64,000 nt of DNA. Origin: Hyphomicrobiales bacterium. Its GTDB lineage: Bacteria > Pseudomonadota > Alphaproteobacteria > Rhizobiales > OSC116. The notes below the pieces were generated by a model. The model did no database searches, had not been told where the DNA came from, and saw only the letters and a program-made list of their open reading frames with translations. The position numbers and the translations under genes are program-made. The stretch spans positions 22,554 to 86,553 of the forward strand of contig NVUH01000013.1 in the NCBI GenBank assembly GCA_002401855.1, written 5' to 3'. Position 1 is the first letter of the stretch, and the number at the start of each line of letters is the position of its first letter. This document shows, one piece after another, positions 49,047 to 57,426 of this stretch.

Positions 49047-50185
49047 GACCCACGATTGATCGTGATCAGCTGAGGCGCAATGTCTCGGAGCGGGTTTCTG
49101 CATCTAAACCCCAGCAACAACAAGCTCAAGAGTTTACTTATAATCAACAAGTTGGGCAATCACACGCACAGCAAGTGCGCCAAGCTACGGCACGCATTGG
49201 TGTGGCGAATGAAAATAGATTTGCGCAAACCAGCCAAAGAGTTAAAGCTAAAACGACCAAAAAACTAAGCTTTGGTAAAAATATATTTAAGGGTGCGGCG
49301 ATTATTCTTTGGCGGCCATTTGGTGGTTTTTTTGGTTTTGTTAAACGTAGATATACGCATTTATCGCTTAAATTTGAGCAAGCCAACCTATTTAATGCCA
49401 GTTTGCACTCTTTGGTTAATTCGGCTTTGGTTATTATATTTATCATTACGGCTGCTATTCTTTATCGGAATGGCCAGATTGCTACGATTAAACATGACAT
49501 CATTGAAAAAATGGGCGAATGGTCGAGCGCTGCTGGGGTGAATGTGCAAGAGGTTAAATTATACAATCGCCAACATACCAGTAAGGCGGAGGTTTTGGCG
49601 GCTTTGAATGTGGAAATTGGCACACCGTTATTGAGCTTTGATGTGGATGCAGCGCGGCAGCGTATCGAACAAATTGGTTGGGTGGCCGAAGCTGAAGTGC
49701 AGCGCATTTTACCTGATCGGTTGGAAATTTCTATTGTTGAGCGTGACCCGTTTGCCATATGGCAAATTGAGGGGAAGCGTTATTTGGTTGACCGCCAAGG
49801 GGTTGTGGTGGCTGATGAAATACTGCGTGGTTATCATTTATTGCCGCTTATTGTGGGCAAGGGGGCGTCGGGCGAAGCGTCGGGCCTTTTAAACGCTTTA
49901 GAAGAACGGCCAGAGATATTTGAATATATCCGCGCTTTGGTGCGGGTGGGTGAACGCCGCTGGGATTTGGACTTAACCAATGATGTGCGCGTGTTATTGC
50001 CTGCGGAAAAACCCGAAGCTATGTTGGCCGATTTAGAGCGGATGATTGTTGACCAAGATATATTTAGCCGCGGTATTAAGCTTATTGATTTTAGGCTGAA
50101 TGACCGTGTGCGGTTTGAAATGGATGAAGTGACAGCCAATGCATATTTTGATGCTAAGCAAGCTGCGTTAGAAGATATAAAATAA
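48998..50185 (+). CDS. ftsQ: Cell division protein FtsQ
   Basis: 395 residues from ATG 48998, with GGAG 10 bases upstream; an ATG at 48977 is possible. A ~140-residue polar, glutamine-rich cytoplasmic tail is long for FtsQ. One membrane helix follows (LVNSALVIIFIITAAILYR), then a POTRA domain (VQEVKLYNRQHTSKAEVLAA) and the beta domain (AEVQRILPDRLEISIVERDP; YLVDRQGVVV). It bridges FtsBL and the early divisome. Long alphaproteobacterial tails of this kind are common. Confidence 0.92.
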   Translation: MQTRNSRYQGEGTKPLRPTIDRDQLRRNVSERVSASKPQQQQAQEFTYNQQVGQSHAQQVRQATARIGVANENRFAQTSQRVKAKTTKKLSFGKNIFKGAAIILWRPFGGFFGFVKRRYTHLSLKFEQANLFNASLHSLVNSALVIIFIITAAILYRNGQIATIKHDIIEKMGEWSSAAGVNVQEVKLYNRQHTSKAEVLAALNVEIGTPLLSFDVDAARQRIEQIGWVAEAEVQRILPDRLEISIVERDPFAIWQIEGKRYLVDRQGVVVADEILRGYHLLPLIVGKGASGEASGLLNALEERPEIFEYIRALVRVGERRWDLDLTNDVRVLLPAEKPEAMLADLERMIVDQDIFSRGIKLIDFRLNDRVRFEMDEVTANAYFDAKQAALEDIK

Positions 50186-50214
50186 AGATATTTGTAAAGT
50201 AAAGAGTATTTGTT

Positions 50215-51525
50215 ATGACGATTATTAACATGCCTATTGCGGCCAAGACGCCCAGCAAACAACCATTTGTTGCTATATTGGATATTGGTACGAGCAAAAT
50301 TACCTGCATGATCGCTAAAATTGGCCATTCGAGCAATTGGCCTGGTTTGCGCGGGGCGCGGCATCAGATTCATGTTTTGGGTGTTGGGTATACCCGCTCG
50401 CGCGGGATTAAAGCTGGCAATGTGATGGATATGGAGCTTGCTGAACTTTCCATTCGTAACGCTGTCGCAGCGGCTGAGAAAGAAGCCAATGTGCGGGTGA
50501 GTGAAGTGATTGTCAATGTATCTGGCGGGCGGGCGCGCAGTGATATATATGACATTGAAGTGAAAATTGCGGGTGAGCAAGTTACTGATGCTGACATGTG
50601 CCATGTGGTTGAAGAAGGTAGACGCCAGAGCCAAGCGTTAGACCGGGCAATTTTGCACACCGTGCCTGTGGCTTTTTCGATGGATGGCAACCGAGGGATT
50701 ACCGACCCGCGTGGTATGTTTGGCGATCATTTGGGTGTTGATATGCACGTGGTGAGCGCTGATGCGGGGCCATTGCGTAACCTAAAATTATGCGTTGAGA
50801 AATGTCATTTGAAAATTCAAGATTTTGTGGTAGCTGCTTATGCTTCTGGACTGGCTTGTTTGGTTGAAGATGAGATGGATTTGGGCGTTACTTGTATTGA
50901 TATGGGGTCGGGTTCTACGTCTATCTCGGTGTTTTTTGAGGGGCGGTTTATTTTTACTGATATGATTGCTATTGGTGGGCATAATGTGACCATTGATTTG
51001 GCACGTGGATTGAACACACAAATTGCCCATGCTGAACGGGCAAAAATTATGCATGGTTCGGCCATTGCGGGTGCGGTGGATGAGAGTGAATTGATCAGCA
51101 TGCCAATATTGGGCGAAGAAGATTGGGAATTACAAGATATTGAGAAATCTCTGCTGACGGGCATTATTGGGCCGCGTATTGAAGAGACATTTGAGATTAT
51201 TCGTGATCGGTTGGATGCCAGTGGTTATGGTGATGTGGCGGGGCATCGTGTGGTATTAACAGGCGGGGCGAGCCAGCTAACTGGCGTGCGGGAGATTGCG
51301 GCTAGGACATTAGGCCGCCAAGTGCGGATTGGTAAGCCGTTGACGATAGCGGGTTTGAGTGCTGATTATGCTGACCCGAGCTTTGCGACAGCCGCTGGTT
51401 TGTTGGCCTATGCGGGTAGTAAGCCGTTGGCGTTGAATAATGCTGAGACGGAAGAAGCGCAGAAGCAAGTGGCGAATGGTGGGATATTTTCGCGTATGGC
51501 GCATTGGTTGAAGAATGATTTTTGA
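50215..51525 (+). CDS. ftsA: Cell division protein FtsA
   Basis: 436 residues, actin-like ATPase that tethers FtsZ to the membrane. Phosphate-1 motif ILDIGTSKITCMIA near residue 23, the 1C domain, phosphate-2 TCIDMGSGSTSISVF near 222, adenosine motif VVLTGGASQLTGV, and a C-terminal amphipathic helix (GIFSRMAHWLKNDF) for membrane binding. It is the last gene of the cluster here. ftsZ, which normally follows, is absent; repeats and an amtB gene on the other strand come next. Confidence 0.96.
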   Translation: MTIINMPIAAKTPSKQPFVAILDIGTSKITCMIAKIGHSSNWPGLRGARHQIHVLGVGYTRSRGIKAGNVMDMELAELSIRNAVAAAEKEANVRVSEVIVNVSGGRARSDIYDIEVKIAGEQVTDADMCHVVEEGRRQSQALDRAILHTVPVAFSMDGNRGITDPRGMFGDHLGVDMHVVSADAGPLRNLKLCVEKCHLKIQDFVVAAYASGLACLVEDEMDLGVTCIDMGSGSTSISVFFEGRFIFTDMIAIGGHNVTIDLARGLNTQIAHAERAKIMHGSAIAGAVDESELISMPILGEEDWELQDIEKSLLTGIIGPRIEETFEIIRDRLDASGYGDVAGHRVVLTGGASQLTGVREIAARTLGRQVRIGKPLTIAGLSADYADPSFATAAGLLAYAGSKPLALNNAETEEAQKQVANGGIFSRMAHWLKNDF

Positions 51526-51545
51526 ATTGTGAGTTTGCTGTGGGT

Positions 51546-52100
51546 TCAGAATTTTGGTGGTGCCCTTGTTGATGCTCTGGAAGTTTGCATTTTTTCGTTC
51601 GGCTTTGGCCTCTCTTTTTATCGTTCGCGTTGCTCTCTATAAGCACTAGCGTGCGTTCGCTCCGCTCTCTTGCCACGCCTAACGGCGACGCGCAGTCGCG
51701 CTTGCCTCAGCCTAAAGGCTTCGGACCCTTTTCCCAAGACAGGCAATATGGCACCAAGAATAAAATTCAGAGTCTGCATTGTGGCACCTATACTCGGCGT
51801 ATCACCAAACTCGAGCTTACTAAGCTTAATGTAATTGATTGGGGTGGTGAACTCGCATCCGACCAGCGGCTGAGTGGCTTAGCAAGCGATACGGAGTATC
51901 GCGCACGCAGTGCCAAACATAATGCAAACTTCCAGAGCATCAACAAGGATACCACCAGAATTCAGAGTATCACCAAACACCAGCTCACTAAGCGTAATGC
52001 AGTTGATTGGGGTGCCGAATTTACATCCGACCAGCGGCTGAGTGGCTTAAGCTAGAGAGCGGAGCGAACGAGCGCGCCCGAGCGAAGCGACAAAGTGCCC
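51546..52100. repeat. Palindromic repeat region R1 (full copy plus partial copy)
   Basis: The 625-base gap after ftsA is almost all repeat. A 46-base imperfect inverted repeat (51546-51591 and 51921-51966, inner 28 bases perfect) encloses a full element at ~51642-51917. A second, right-half copy follows at ~51955-52100. The element has small hairpins at 51676-51687, 51690-51701 and 51709-51720, also found in R2 and R3 with altered stems. An open frame of 156 codons across it looks accidental. The rest of the gap shows nothing else. Confidence 0.8.
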
Positions 52101-52150
52101 TTGGGGTGCAGTGCCAAGTATAAAGCCAACCCAAATCAACCCCTAAATAT

Positions 52151-53386
52151 CTAAACAATATCCGCTTCAGGCGTGGCACTAATTTTGTGAATTGCCAAAT
52201 CGGCACCCTTATATTCATCGTCTTCATCAAGCCGAATGCCAACAAATTTCTTCAGCAATCCATAGGTGATAAAACCAGAAATAAGCGCCAGACATACAAT
52301 GATGAGCGAGCCTAACAATTGCACCAACGGGTTAACCCCACCAAGTCCGCCCAATGCCTCTAACCCAAAAATACCTGCCGCAATGCCGCCCCACAGGCCA
52401 CACAAACCGTGCAATGGCCAAACGCCCAAAACATCATCAATTTTAAATTTATTTTGGCAAATATCAAACATATAAACAAATATACCGCCTGCCACACCGC
52501 CAACAAGTAATGAACCTAAAGGATGCATAATGTCTGAACCAGCACACACAGCAACTAAACCTGCTAAAGCACCATTATGAGTAAAACCTGGGTCATTTTT
52601 GCCCAGCCATAAAGCTGTCAGAATGCCGCCAGCCATCGCCATTAGCGAATTAATCGCCACCAAACCAGAAACACTGGCCGTGGTCGCTGCTGAAATGACG
52701 TTAAACCCAAACCAACCGATGCACAACATCCAAGAGCCCAGTGCCAACCAAGGGATAGACGAAGGCAGGATGCCCATAACCTTGCCGCCTTTGCCATAAC
52801 GCCCTTTACGTGCGCCAAGCAGAATAACCGCGACCAGTGCCAACCAGCCACCAAAGGCATGAATAATGGCCGAGCCAGCAAAATCATGAAATTCGGCACC
52901 AAATGTGGCAGATAACCATGCCTGTACGCCGTAATTTCCATTCCAGAATGTGCCTTCAACAATCGGGTAAAAAACACCTACAATCAAGGCTGTCGCCATA
53001 ACTTGTGGCCAAAATTTTGCTCGCTCGGCAATGCCGCCAGAGACAATGGCAGGAATGGCCGCCGCAAAAGTTGCTAAGAAAAAGAATTTAACCAATGACA
53101 GGCCTTGTGGCATAAACACCGCATTGGCAGTGTTGCCGCTTAATATATTGGCATTGACGAAAAAATGCATGCCATAAGAAATATAATAACCAACGATAAA
53201 ATAGACCACGGTTGAAACCGCAAAATCAACCAGAATTTTAACCAGGGCATTGACCTGATTTTTATGCCGCACTGTACCGACTTCTAAAAATGCAAATCCA
53301 CCATGCATGGCAAATACCAAAATGGCACCCACCAGCAAGAAAAATACATCAAGACCAATGGTAACCTCAGTAATTTGTTCTGACAT
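52151..53386 (-). CDS. amtB: Ammonium transporter
   Basis: 411 residues from ATG 53386, with AGGGGA 7 bases upstream, and eleven membrane segments. The pore twin histidines lie in GSAIIHAFGGWLALV and WPLHGLCGLWGGIAAG; HDFAGSAIIH carries the nearby conserved Asp. No cleavable signal peptide is evident. Most amtB genes sit beside glnK; here no PII gene is near and it follows ptsN by 30 bases, suggesting one transcript. Confidence 0.93.
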   Translation of the reverse strand: MSEQITEVTIGLDVFFLLVGAILVFAMHGGFAFLEVGTVRHKNQVNALVKILVDFAVSTVVYFIVGYYISYGMHFFVNANILSGNTANAVFMPQGLSLVKFFFLATFAAAIPAIVSGGIAERAKFWPQVMATALIVGVFYPIVEGTFWNGNYGVQAWLSATFGAEFHDFAGSAIIHAFGGWLALVAVILLGARKGRYGKGGKVMGILPSSIPWLALGSWMLCIGWFGFNVISAATTASVSGLVAINSLMAMAGGILTALWLGKNDPGFTHNGALAGLVAVCAGSDIMHPLGSLLVGGVAGGIFVYMFDICQNKFKIDDVLGVWPLHGLCGLWGGIAAGIFGLEALGGLGGVNPLVQLLGSLIIVCLALISGFITYGLLKKFVGIRLDEDDEYKGADLAIHKISATPEADIV

Positions 53387-53416
53387 GCTATCCCCTAGAT
53401 TAACATTCATTCGCCT

Positions 53417-53881
53417 CTATGCGGCTGAGGCGTTTTTACTCTGCGTAAGTATCGCGTAGAGACCATCTACATTATCGGCACCACGAATACCAGCAACATT
53501 TTTGGTATCACGCATAAAACGTGAAATTCTTGCCAAAGCGGTTAGATGATCAGCGCCAGCGTTTTCAGGCACCATCAGTAAGAAAACCAAATCAATCGGG
53601 CGGTCATCAATTGAGTCAAAATCTACTTCATTCTCCAAGCTTAAGAATATACCGACAATTTCATCTAAGTTTTTAAACTTACTATGTGGTATCGCAATGC
53701 CTTTGCCAACACCAGTAGAGCCTAATCTTTCGCGTTCAAGCAAGCTATCAAAAACTTCGCGGGCATCGATCTGCGTAATTTTAGCGGCTTCATCGCTTAA
53801 AAACTGTAAGATTTGTTTTTTGCTTTTTGCTTTCACATTGGCAAATACGCTGGTAGGCGCCAGAAAATTAAAAATTTCCAT
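53417..53881 (-). CDS. ptsN: Nitrogen-PTS EIIA component
   Basis: 154 residues from ATG 53881, the family's usual size. Phosphorylated histidine 66 lies in GKGIAIPHSKFKNL, with LLERERLGSTGVG before it. It takes phosphate from NPr and modulates potassium, nitrogen and stress responses rather than sugar import. An in-frame ATG at 53926 would run through the hairpin at 53892-53915 and adds non-homologous residues. Third gene of the rpoN-hpf-ptsN order. Confidence 0.92.
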   Translation of the reverse strand: MEIFNFLAPTSVFANVKAKSKKQILQFLSDEAAKITQIDAREVFDSLLERERLGSTGVGKGIAIPHSKFKNLDEIVGIFLSLENEVDFDSIDDRPIDLVFLLMVPENAGADHLTALARISRFMRDTKNVAGIRGADNVDGLYAILTQSKNASAA

Positions 53882-53891
53882 TTTACAATAA

Positions 53892-53915
53892 GAATGCAGA
53901 CAAATGTCTGCATTC
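53892..53915 (-). promoter_or_regulatory. Hairpin just before ptsN
   Basis: GAATGCAGAC and GTCTGCATTC form a perfect 10-bp stem with a 4-base loop, ending 10 bases before the ptsN ATG. There is no T-tract in the minus direction. It may limit ptsN translation or mark an RNA processing point between hpf and ptsN. Confidence 0.5.
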
Positions 53916-53945
53916 AACTCCATCATTTTTCAGATTAACATTCTA

Positions 53946-54515
53946 TCAACCTGCAGGGTTAATCCACCCAATATTTCCATCATCACGACGATACACTATA
54001 TTGATCGCGTTACCACCACCGTTTTTAAATACCAAAAACGGACTGTCCGATATATCCATCTGCATCACCGCTTCACCGACTGACAATTCGCTAATCTTTG
54101 TGGTTGTTTCTGCCACAATAACTGGCGATAAATCAACAGGTTCGTCCACATGATCGTCCGACGCCGCAATGATTATATCTGACACCTCCATCATTTTAAT
54201 GGGGTTGCCATTATTTTGATGATGGTTTTTCAAACGCCTTTTATACCTTCGTAATCTTTTGTCAAGTTTTTCTGCCGCTTCATCCATGGCGCTATAGGCA
54301 TCAGTATCTTTAAAATGAGAGTTTAAATTCATACCAGAGTCCAAATGCAAGGCACATTCTGCAGTAAAAGTGCGGCCTTCTTTTATAATGGTGACATGTG
54401 CCGACGCACGACCGTCATCAAAATATTTAGAAACAATATTGGTGACATTCGTGGTGATATGTTCGCGAAAAGCGGTACCAATATCCATTTGTTTTCCAGT
54501 AATTTGTATTTGCAT
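53946..54515 (-). CDS. hpf: Ribosome hibernation promoting factor, long form
   Basis: 189 residues. The N-terminal ~100 residues are the YfiA/HPF domain (MQIQITGKQMDIGTAFREHI; DAYSAMDEAAEKLDKRLRRY). The C-terminal ~60 residues are the dimerisation domain of long HPF (SELSVGEAVMQMDISDSPFL with VFKNGGGNAINIVYRRDDGN). It makes inactive 100S ribosomes in stationary phase. AAGGAG lies 7 bases before the ATG, preceded by a hairpin at 54533-54550. Confidence 0.95.
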   Translation of the reverse strand: MQIQITGKQMDIGTAFREHITTNVTNIVSKYFDDGRASAHVTIIKEGRTFTAECALHLDSGMNLNSHFKDTDAYSAMDEAAEKLDKRLRRYKRRLKNHHQNNGNPIKMMEVSDIIIAASDDHVDEPVDLSPVIVAETTTKISELSVGEAVMQMDISDSPFLVFKNGGGNAINIVYRRDDGNIGWINPAG

Positions 54516-54532
54516 AACAACTCCTTATAGGG

Positions 54533-54550
54533 GTCCCTTCATCAAGGGAC
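54533..54550 (-). promoter_or_regulatory. Leader hairpin upstream of hpf
   Basis: GTCCCTT and AAGGGAC, perfect 7-bp stem with a 4-base loop, end 8 bases before the AAGGAG site of hpf on the minus strand. Possible mRNA stability or translation element. Confidence 0.45.
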
Positions 54551-55084
54551 GGTGAAACAGTCCAAATGATTACCCATTTGAGAGGTGGCGAATACAGCCA
54601 CCCTTGGGGTTAGCACTCACTAATATTAAGCCCTTTATGGCGGAGATTAATGGGGGTTTAAACGGGGTTGCAAAACCCATATTATTTGATAAGCCTACCA
54701 AATAAAACTGCCGCAATGCTAAGTGTAAACCATGTATAAAAAGCCCAAATATTACAGAGCAATGTACAAATTTTAGCAACTGTACAATAGGCTGTTTATT
54801 TTGAGTTAAATTGCAATATCTTTGACCAAATTGCAGATAGCTTAACATGAATGAGTCCTAACCCTTAAACAGTATGTTTAAGACCAAATCTCTCGCTTTT
54901 TAGTTAAAGCGAATTTTGGCCTCACGCATCAACTGTAATTTGAGTGTAAGCCCAAAGATAAGATTTCGGCAAGGTAAAAATGCAAGAACCATCAAAAACA
55001 CCTGGGTGAGACGGTAAAAACTAGGGCTTTTGATTTAGATCAATATAAATAATAACAAAGGCTTATCTACTTAAAGTGGTGAAA
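54551..55084. other. Long rpoN-hpf intergenic region
   Basis: No convincing gene in about 530 bases. It contains two clean stems, CTTAAAC/GTTTAAG (54864-54882) and TCGCTTT/AAAGCGA (54893-54912), and the FNR-type box at 55030. This gap is much longer than usual between rpoN and hpf, so hpf probably has its own promoter here. A 92-codon open frame at 54570-54848 lacks any family likeness. Confidence 0.5.
55030..55043. promoter_or_regulatory. FNR/FixK-type box
   Basis: TTGAT, four bases, ATCAA: an exact match to the FNR/FixK/Anr consensus. It lies 41 bases beyond the rpoN stop and ~515 bases upstream of hpf on the minus strand. A properly placed -10 was not evident, so activity is uncertain. 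Confidence 0.45.
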
Positions 55085-56650
55085 CTATTTAACTAGATGT
55101 TTTTTTTGTCGGCGGCGGTTGATAGATGATTCAATATTGAGCGCTTCGCGATATTTGGCCACAGTACGCCGCGCAATGTCAATGCCATTAGCTTTTAAAA
55201 TAGTCGCCAATTTATCGTCAGACAGTATTTTTTTCGGCTCTTCGGCATCAATTAATTTTTGAATGCGTGCCTTAACTGATTCGGAACTATGCCCTTCGCC
55301 GCCATCGGCCGAAGGCACTGATGAGTTGAAAAAATATTTAAGTTCAAACAAGCCGCGTTCGGTCATCATATATTTGTTATTGGTCACGCGGCTAATGGTC
55401 GATTCGTGCATTTCGACCGCGTCAGCCACGGTTTTGAGGTTGAGCGGGCGTAAATATTCAACCCCATAAACCAAAAAACCATCTTGTTGCTTCACAATTT
55501 CGGTTGCCACTTTAAGGATGGTATTGGCGCGTTGCTCAAGACTGCGTACCAACCAATTGGCATTGGTCAAACATTCGGTTAAAAAATTAATGTCAGTTTT
55601 GTCATTCACCGTCTTACGGATGTCGGCATAATAATTTTGATTGACCAAAACCTTCGGCAAGCTCTCACCGTTCAATTCGATTCGCCAAGAGCCATCTTTT
55701 TTCTGCCGCACAAATATATCGGGTATGACGGTTTGCGCATTGGTCGTGCCATATTGCAAACCTGGCTTGGGGTTAAGCTCGCGAACCTCGGCCAACATTT
55801 CGGCCAAATCTTCAGCATCAGCACCGGTGATTTCCTGCAATTCATCTAACTTATGTTCAGCCAGTAAATGGATATTGCTCACAAAGCTCTGCATCATCGG
55901 GTCAAGCCGATCCATATCAGCCAGTTGCAGCGCCAAACATTCGCTAACATCGCGGGCAAACACTCCAATAGGGTCTAATTTTTGCAGGCGTTTTAAAATC
56001 CGCTCGACTTTAGTGGGGCTGGCGTTAAGCCGTTCTGCCGCGCCCTCAAGAGTGCCGCTTAAATAGCCGCCTTCATTGAGCATATCGGTCAAATGCAACG
56101 CAATAGATTTTTCAACCAGATTAAAAAATGTATAATTAATTTGATCGGTAATATGATCTTTAAGCGTAATTTCGGCGCTGTTGAGATTTTCAAGTGCCTC
56201 AGTGCCACCATATTTATCTTCGCGTGTTGTGCTCGAGGCACTAACCGCAGTATTGTCCCAACTATTGTCACTTTGTGCTTGATATTGCTCTTCAGCTTGA
56301 GCCTTGTCGGCTTGTGATTCATCAGCATATATATTGTCAAAGCCAGTGTCCAATTCACCTTCTTCTCGGGTTGGCAAATTTTCTTGGTTTAAATTCAATT
56401 CGGTATTTTGCGTATCATCATTGCCATTGGCTTCGTCTTGGCGTGCATCTTGCCCATCATTGGGCGAAACATCAGCATTATCGCCTTCGCCAAGATCAAT
56501 TTCGAGCAGCGGATTGCGCTCAAGCTCCATCTCAATATGTGCCGAAAGCTCAAGGTTAGATAATTGCAAAAGCTTAATCGCTTGTTGCAATTGCGGGGTC
56601 ATCACTAGGGATTGCCCTTGTCTTATTTCTAACCTAGGAGTGAGCGCCAT
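55085..56650 (-). CDS. rpoN: RNA polymerase sigma-54 factor
   Basis: 521 residues. The activator-interacting region opens the protein (LEIRQGQSLVMTPQLQQAIK, then LLQLSNLEL). An acidic, Asn/Gln-rich linker follows (about 55-135), then the core-binding domain, the helix-turn-helix (VADAVEMHESTISRVTNNKY) and the RpoN box ARRTVAKYRE at 493-502, which reads the -24 element. Full length. Its start is only 24 bases after rnd; the lptC-lptA-lptB block usual in alphaproteobacteria is missing in between. Confidence 0.96.
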   Translation of the reverse strand: MALTPRLEIRQGQSLVMTPQLQQAIKLLQLSNLELSAHIEMELERNPLLEIDLGEGDNADVSPNDGQDARQDEANGNDDTQNTELNLNQENLPTREEGELDTGFDNIYADESQADKAQAEEQYQAQSDNSWDNTAVSASSTTREDKYGGTEALENLNSAEITLKDHITDQINYTFFNLVEKSIALHLTDMLNEGGYLSGTLEGAAERLNASPTKVERILKRLQKLDPIGVFARDVSECLALQLADMDRLDPMMQSFVSNIHLLAEHKLDELQEITGADAEDLAEMLAEVRELNPKPGLQYGTTNAQTVIPDIFVRQKKDGSWRIELNGESLPKVLVNQNYYADIRKTVNDKTDINFLTECLTNANWLVRSLEQRANTILKVATEIVKQQDGFLVYGVEYLRPLNLKTVADAVEMHESTISRVTNNKYMMTERGLFELKYFFNSSVPSADGGEGHSSESVKARIQKLIDAEEPKKILSDDKLATILKANGIDIARRTVAKYREALNIESSINRRRQKKHLVK

Positions 56651-56674
56651 TTATCCCTCTGACCTATCCATGCT

Positions 56675-57301
56675 TTATTGACCTTTATGCGAGAAAATAT
56701 CATGGTCTTCCCAACCCAAAAGATCCAACTCGGCACGCGTGGCCATAAAATCAAAGCATTTTTGGGCAATATGTGTGCGGCCTTCACGCGCCAGCATCAT
56801 ATCTAACCTATCTTTCAAACCATGCAGATAAAACACATCCGATGCAGCATATCTTTGTTGCGCGTCAGACAAATCCTCAGCGCCCCAATCAGAGCTTTGT
56901 TGGCCTTTATCAAGCGAAACGCCAAGCAATTCACGGCACAAGTCTTTCAACCCATGATAACTGGTATAGGTGCGCACCAATTTAGAGGCAATTTTTGTGC
57001 AATATATAGGCGCGCAATCAACATCCAAATATTGTTTAATCACCGCCACATCAAACCGCGCGTAATGAAAGATTTTTAATATTTTAGGATCGGCAAACAA
57101 ACGCGCAAGGTTAGGGGCATTATAACTGCTGCGGTTAACCTGCACCAAATGCGCCTCACCATCGCCAAAACTTAGCTGCACCAAACATAATTTATCACGC
57201 AACGGGTTAAGACCCAAAGTTTCGGTATCAACCGCAACACTATCAGCGAATTTTACGTTACTTGGTAAATCACCCTTATGAAAGTGTATTTTTTGGCTCA
57301 T
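56675..57301 (-). CDS. rnd: Ribonuclease D-like 3'-5' exonuclease
   Basis: 208 residues containing only the DEDD exonuclease domain: AVDTETLGLNPLRDKLCLVQ (Exo I, Asp and Glu), IFHYARFDVAVIKQYL (Exo II) and QRYAASDVFYLHGL (Exo III, Tyr and Asp). The HRDC domains of E. coli RNase D are absent, as in most alphaproteobacterial versions. It trims tRNA and other RNA 3' ends. First gene of the minus-strand run leading to rpoN. Confidence 0.9.
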   Translation of the reverse strand: MSQKIHFHKGDLPSNVKFADSVAVDTETLGLNPLRDKLCLVQLSFGDGEAHLVQVNRSSYNAPNLARLFADPKILKIFHYARFDVAVIKQYLDVDCAPIYCTKIASKLVRTYTSYHGLKDLCRELLGVSLDKGQQSSDWGAEDLSDAQQRYAASDVFYLHGLKDRLDMMLAREGRTHIAQKCFDFMATRAELDLLGWEDHDIFSHKGQ

Positions 57302-57426
57302 GTTTTTAATCCATTATGTTTAACTTTGTAACTTGTTTAACAGCTTGGGCTTTAAAGTCAATTAACGCTAGCAATTTTCAGGCCAATTTTATACGCAGGC
57401 TAAAAATGGGTAAAAAAAGCCTCGAA

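Noticed and set aside
51585..52055. 156-codon open frame after ftsA
   Set aside because: It lies wholly in the palindromic repeats, and its translation repeats with the DNA modules. R2 and R3 do not keep the frame, and there is no ribosome site.
51526..52150. dif-like recombination site at the strand-composition switch
   Set aside because: No 28-base site with two XerC/XerD-like arms was recognisable by eye, so terminus status is not claimed.
53387..53416. Sigma-54 promoter for amtB
   Set aside because: No GG-N10-GC element in this short gap; amtB is more simply read from the ptsN transcript.
54570..54848. 92-codon frame on the minus strand between rpoN and hpf
   Set aside because: No family likeness, no ribosome site, and composition like the surrounding intergenic DNA.
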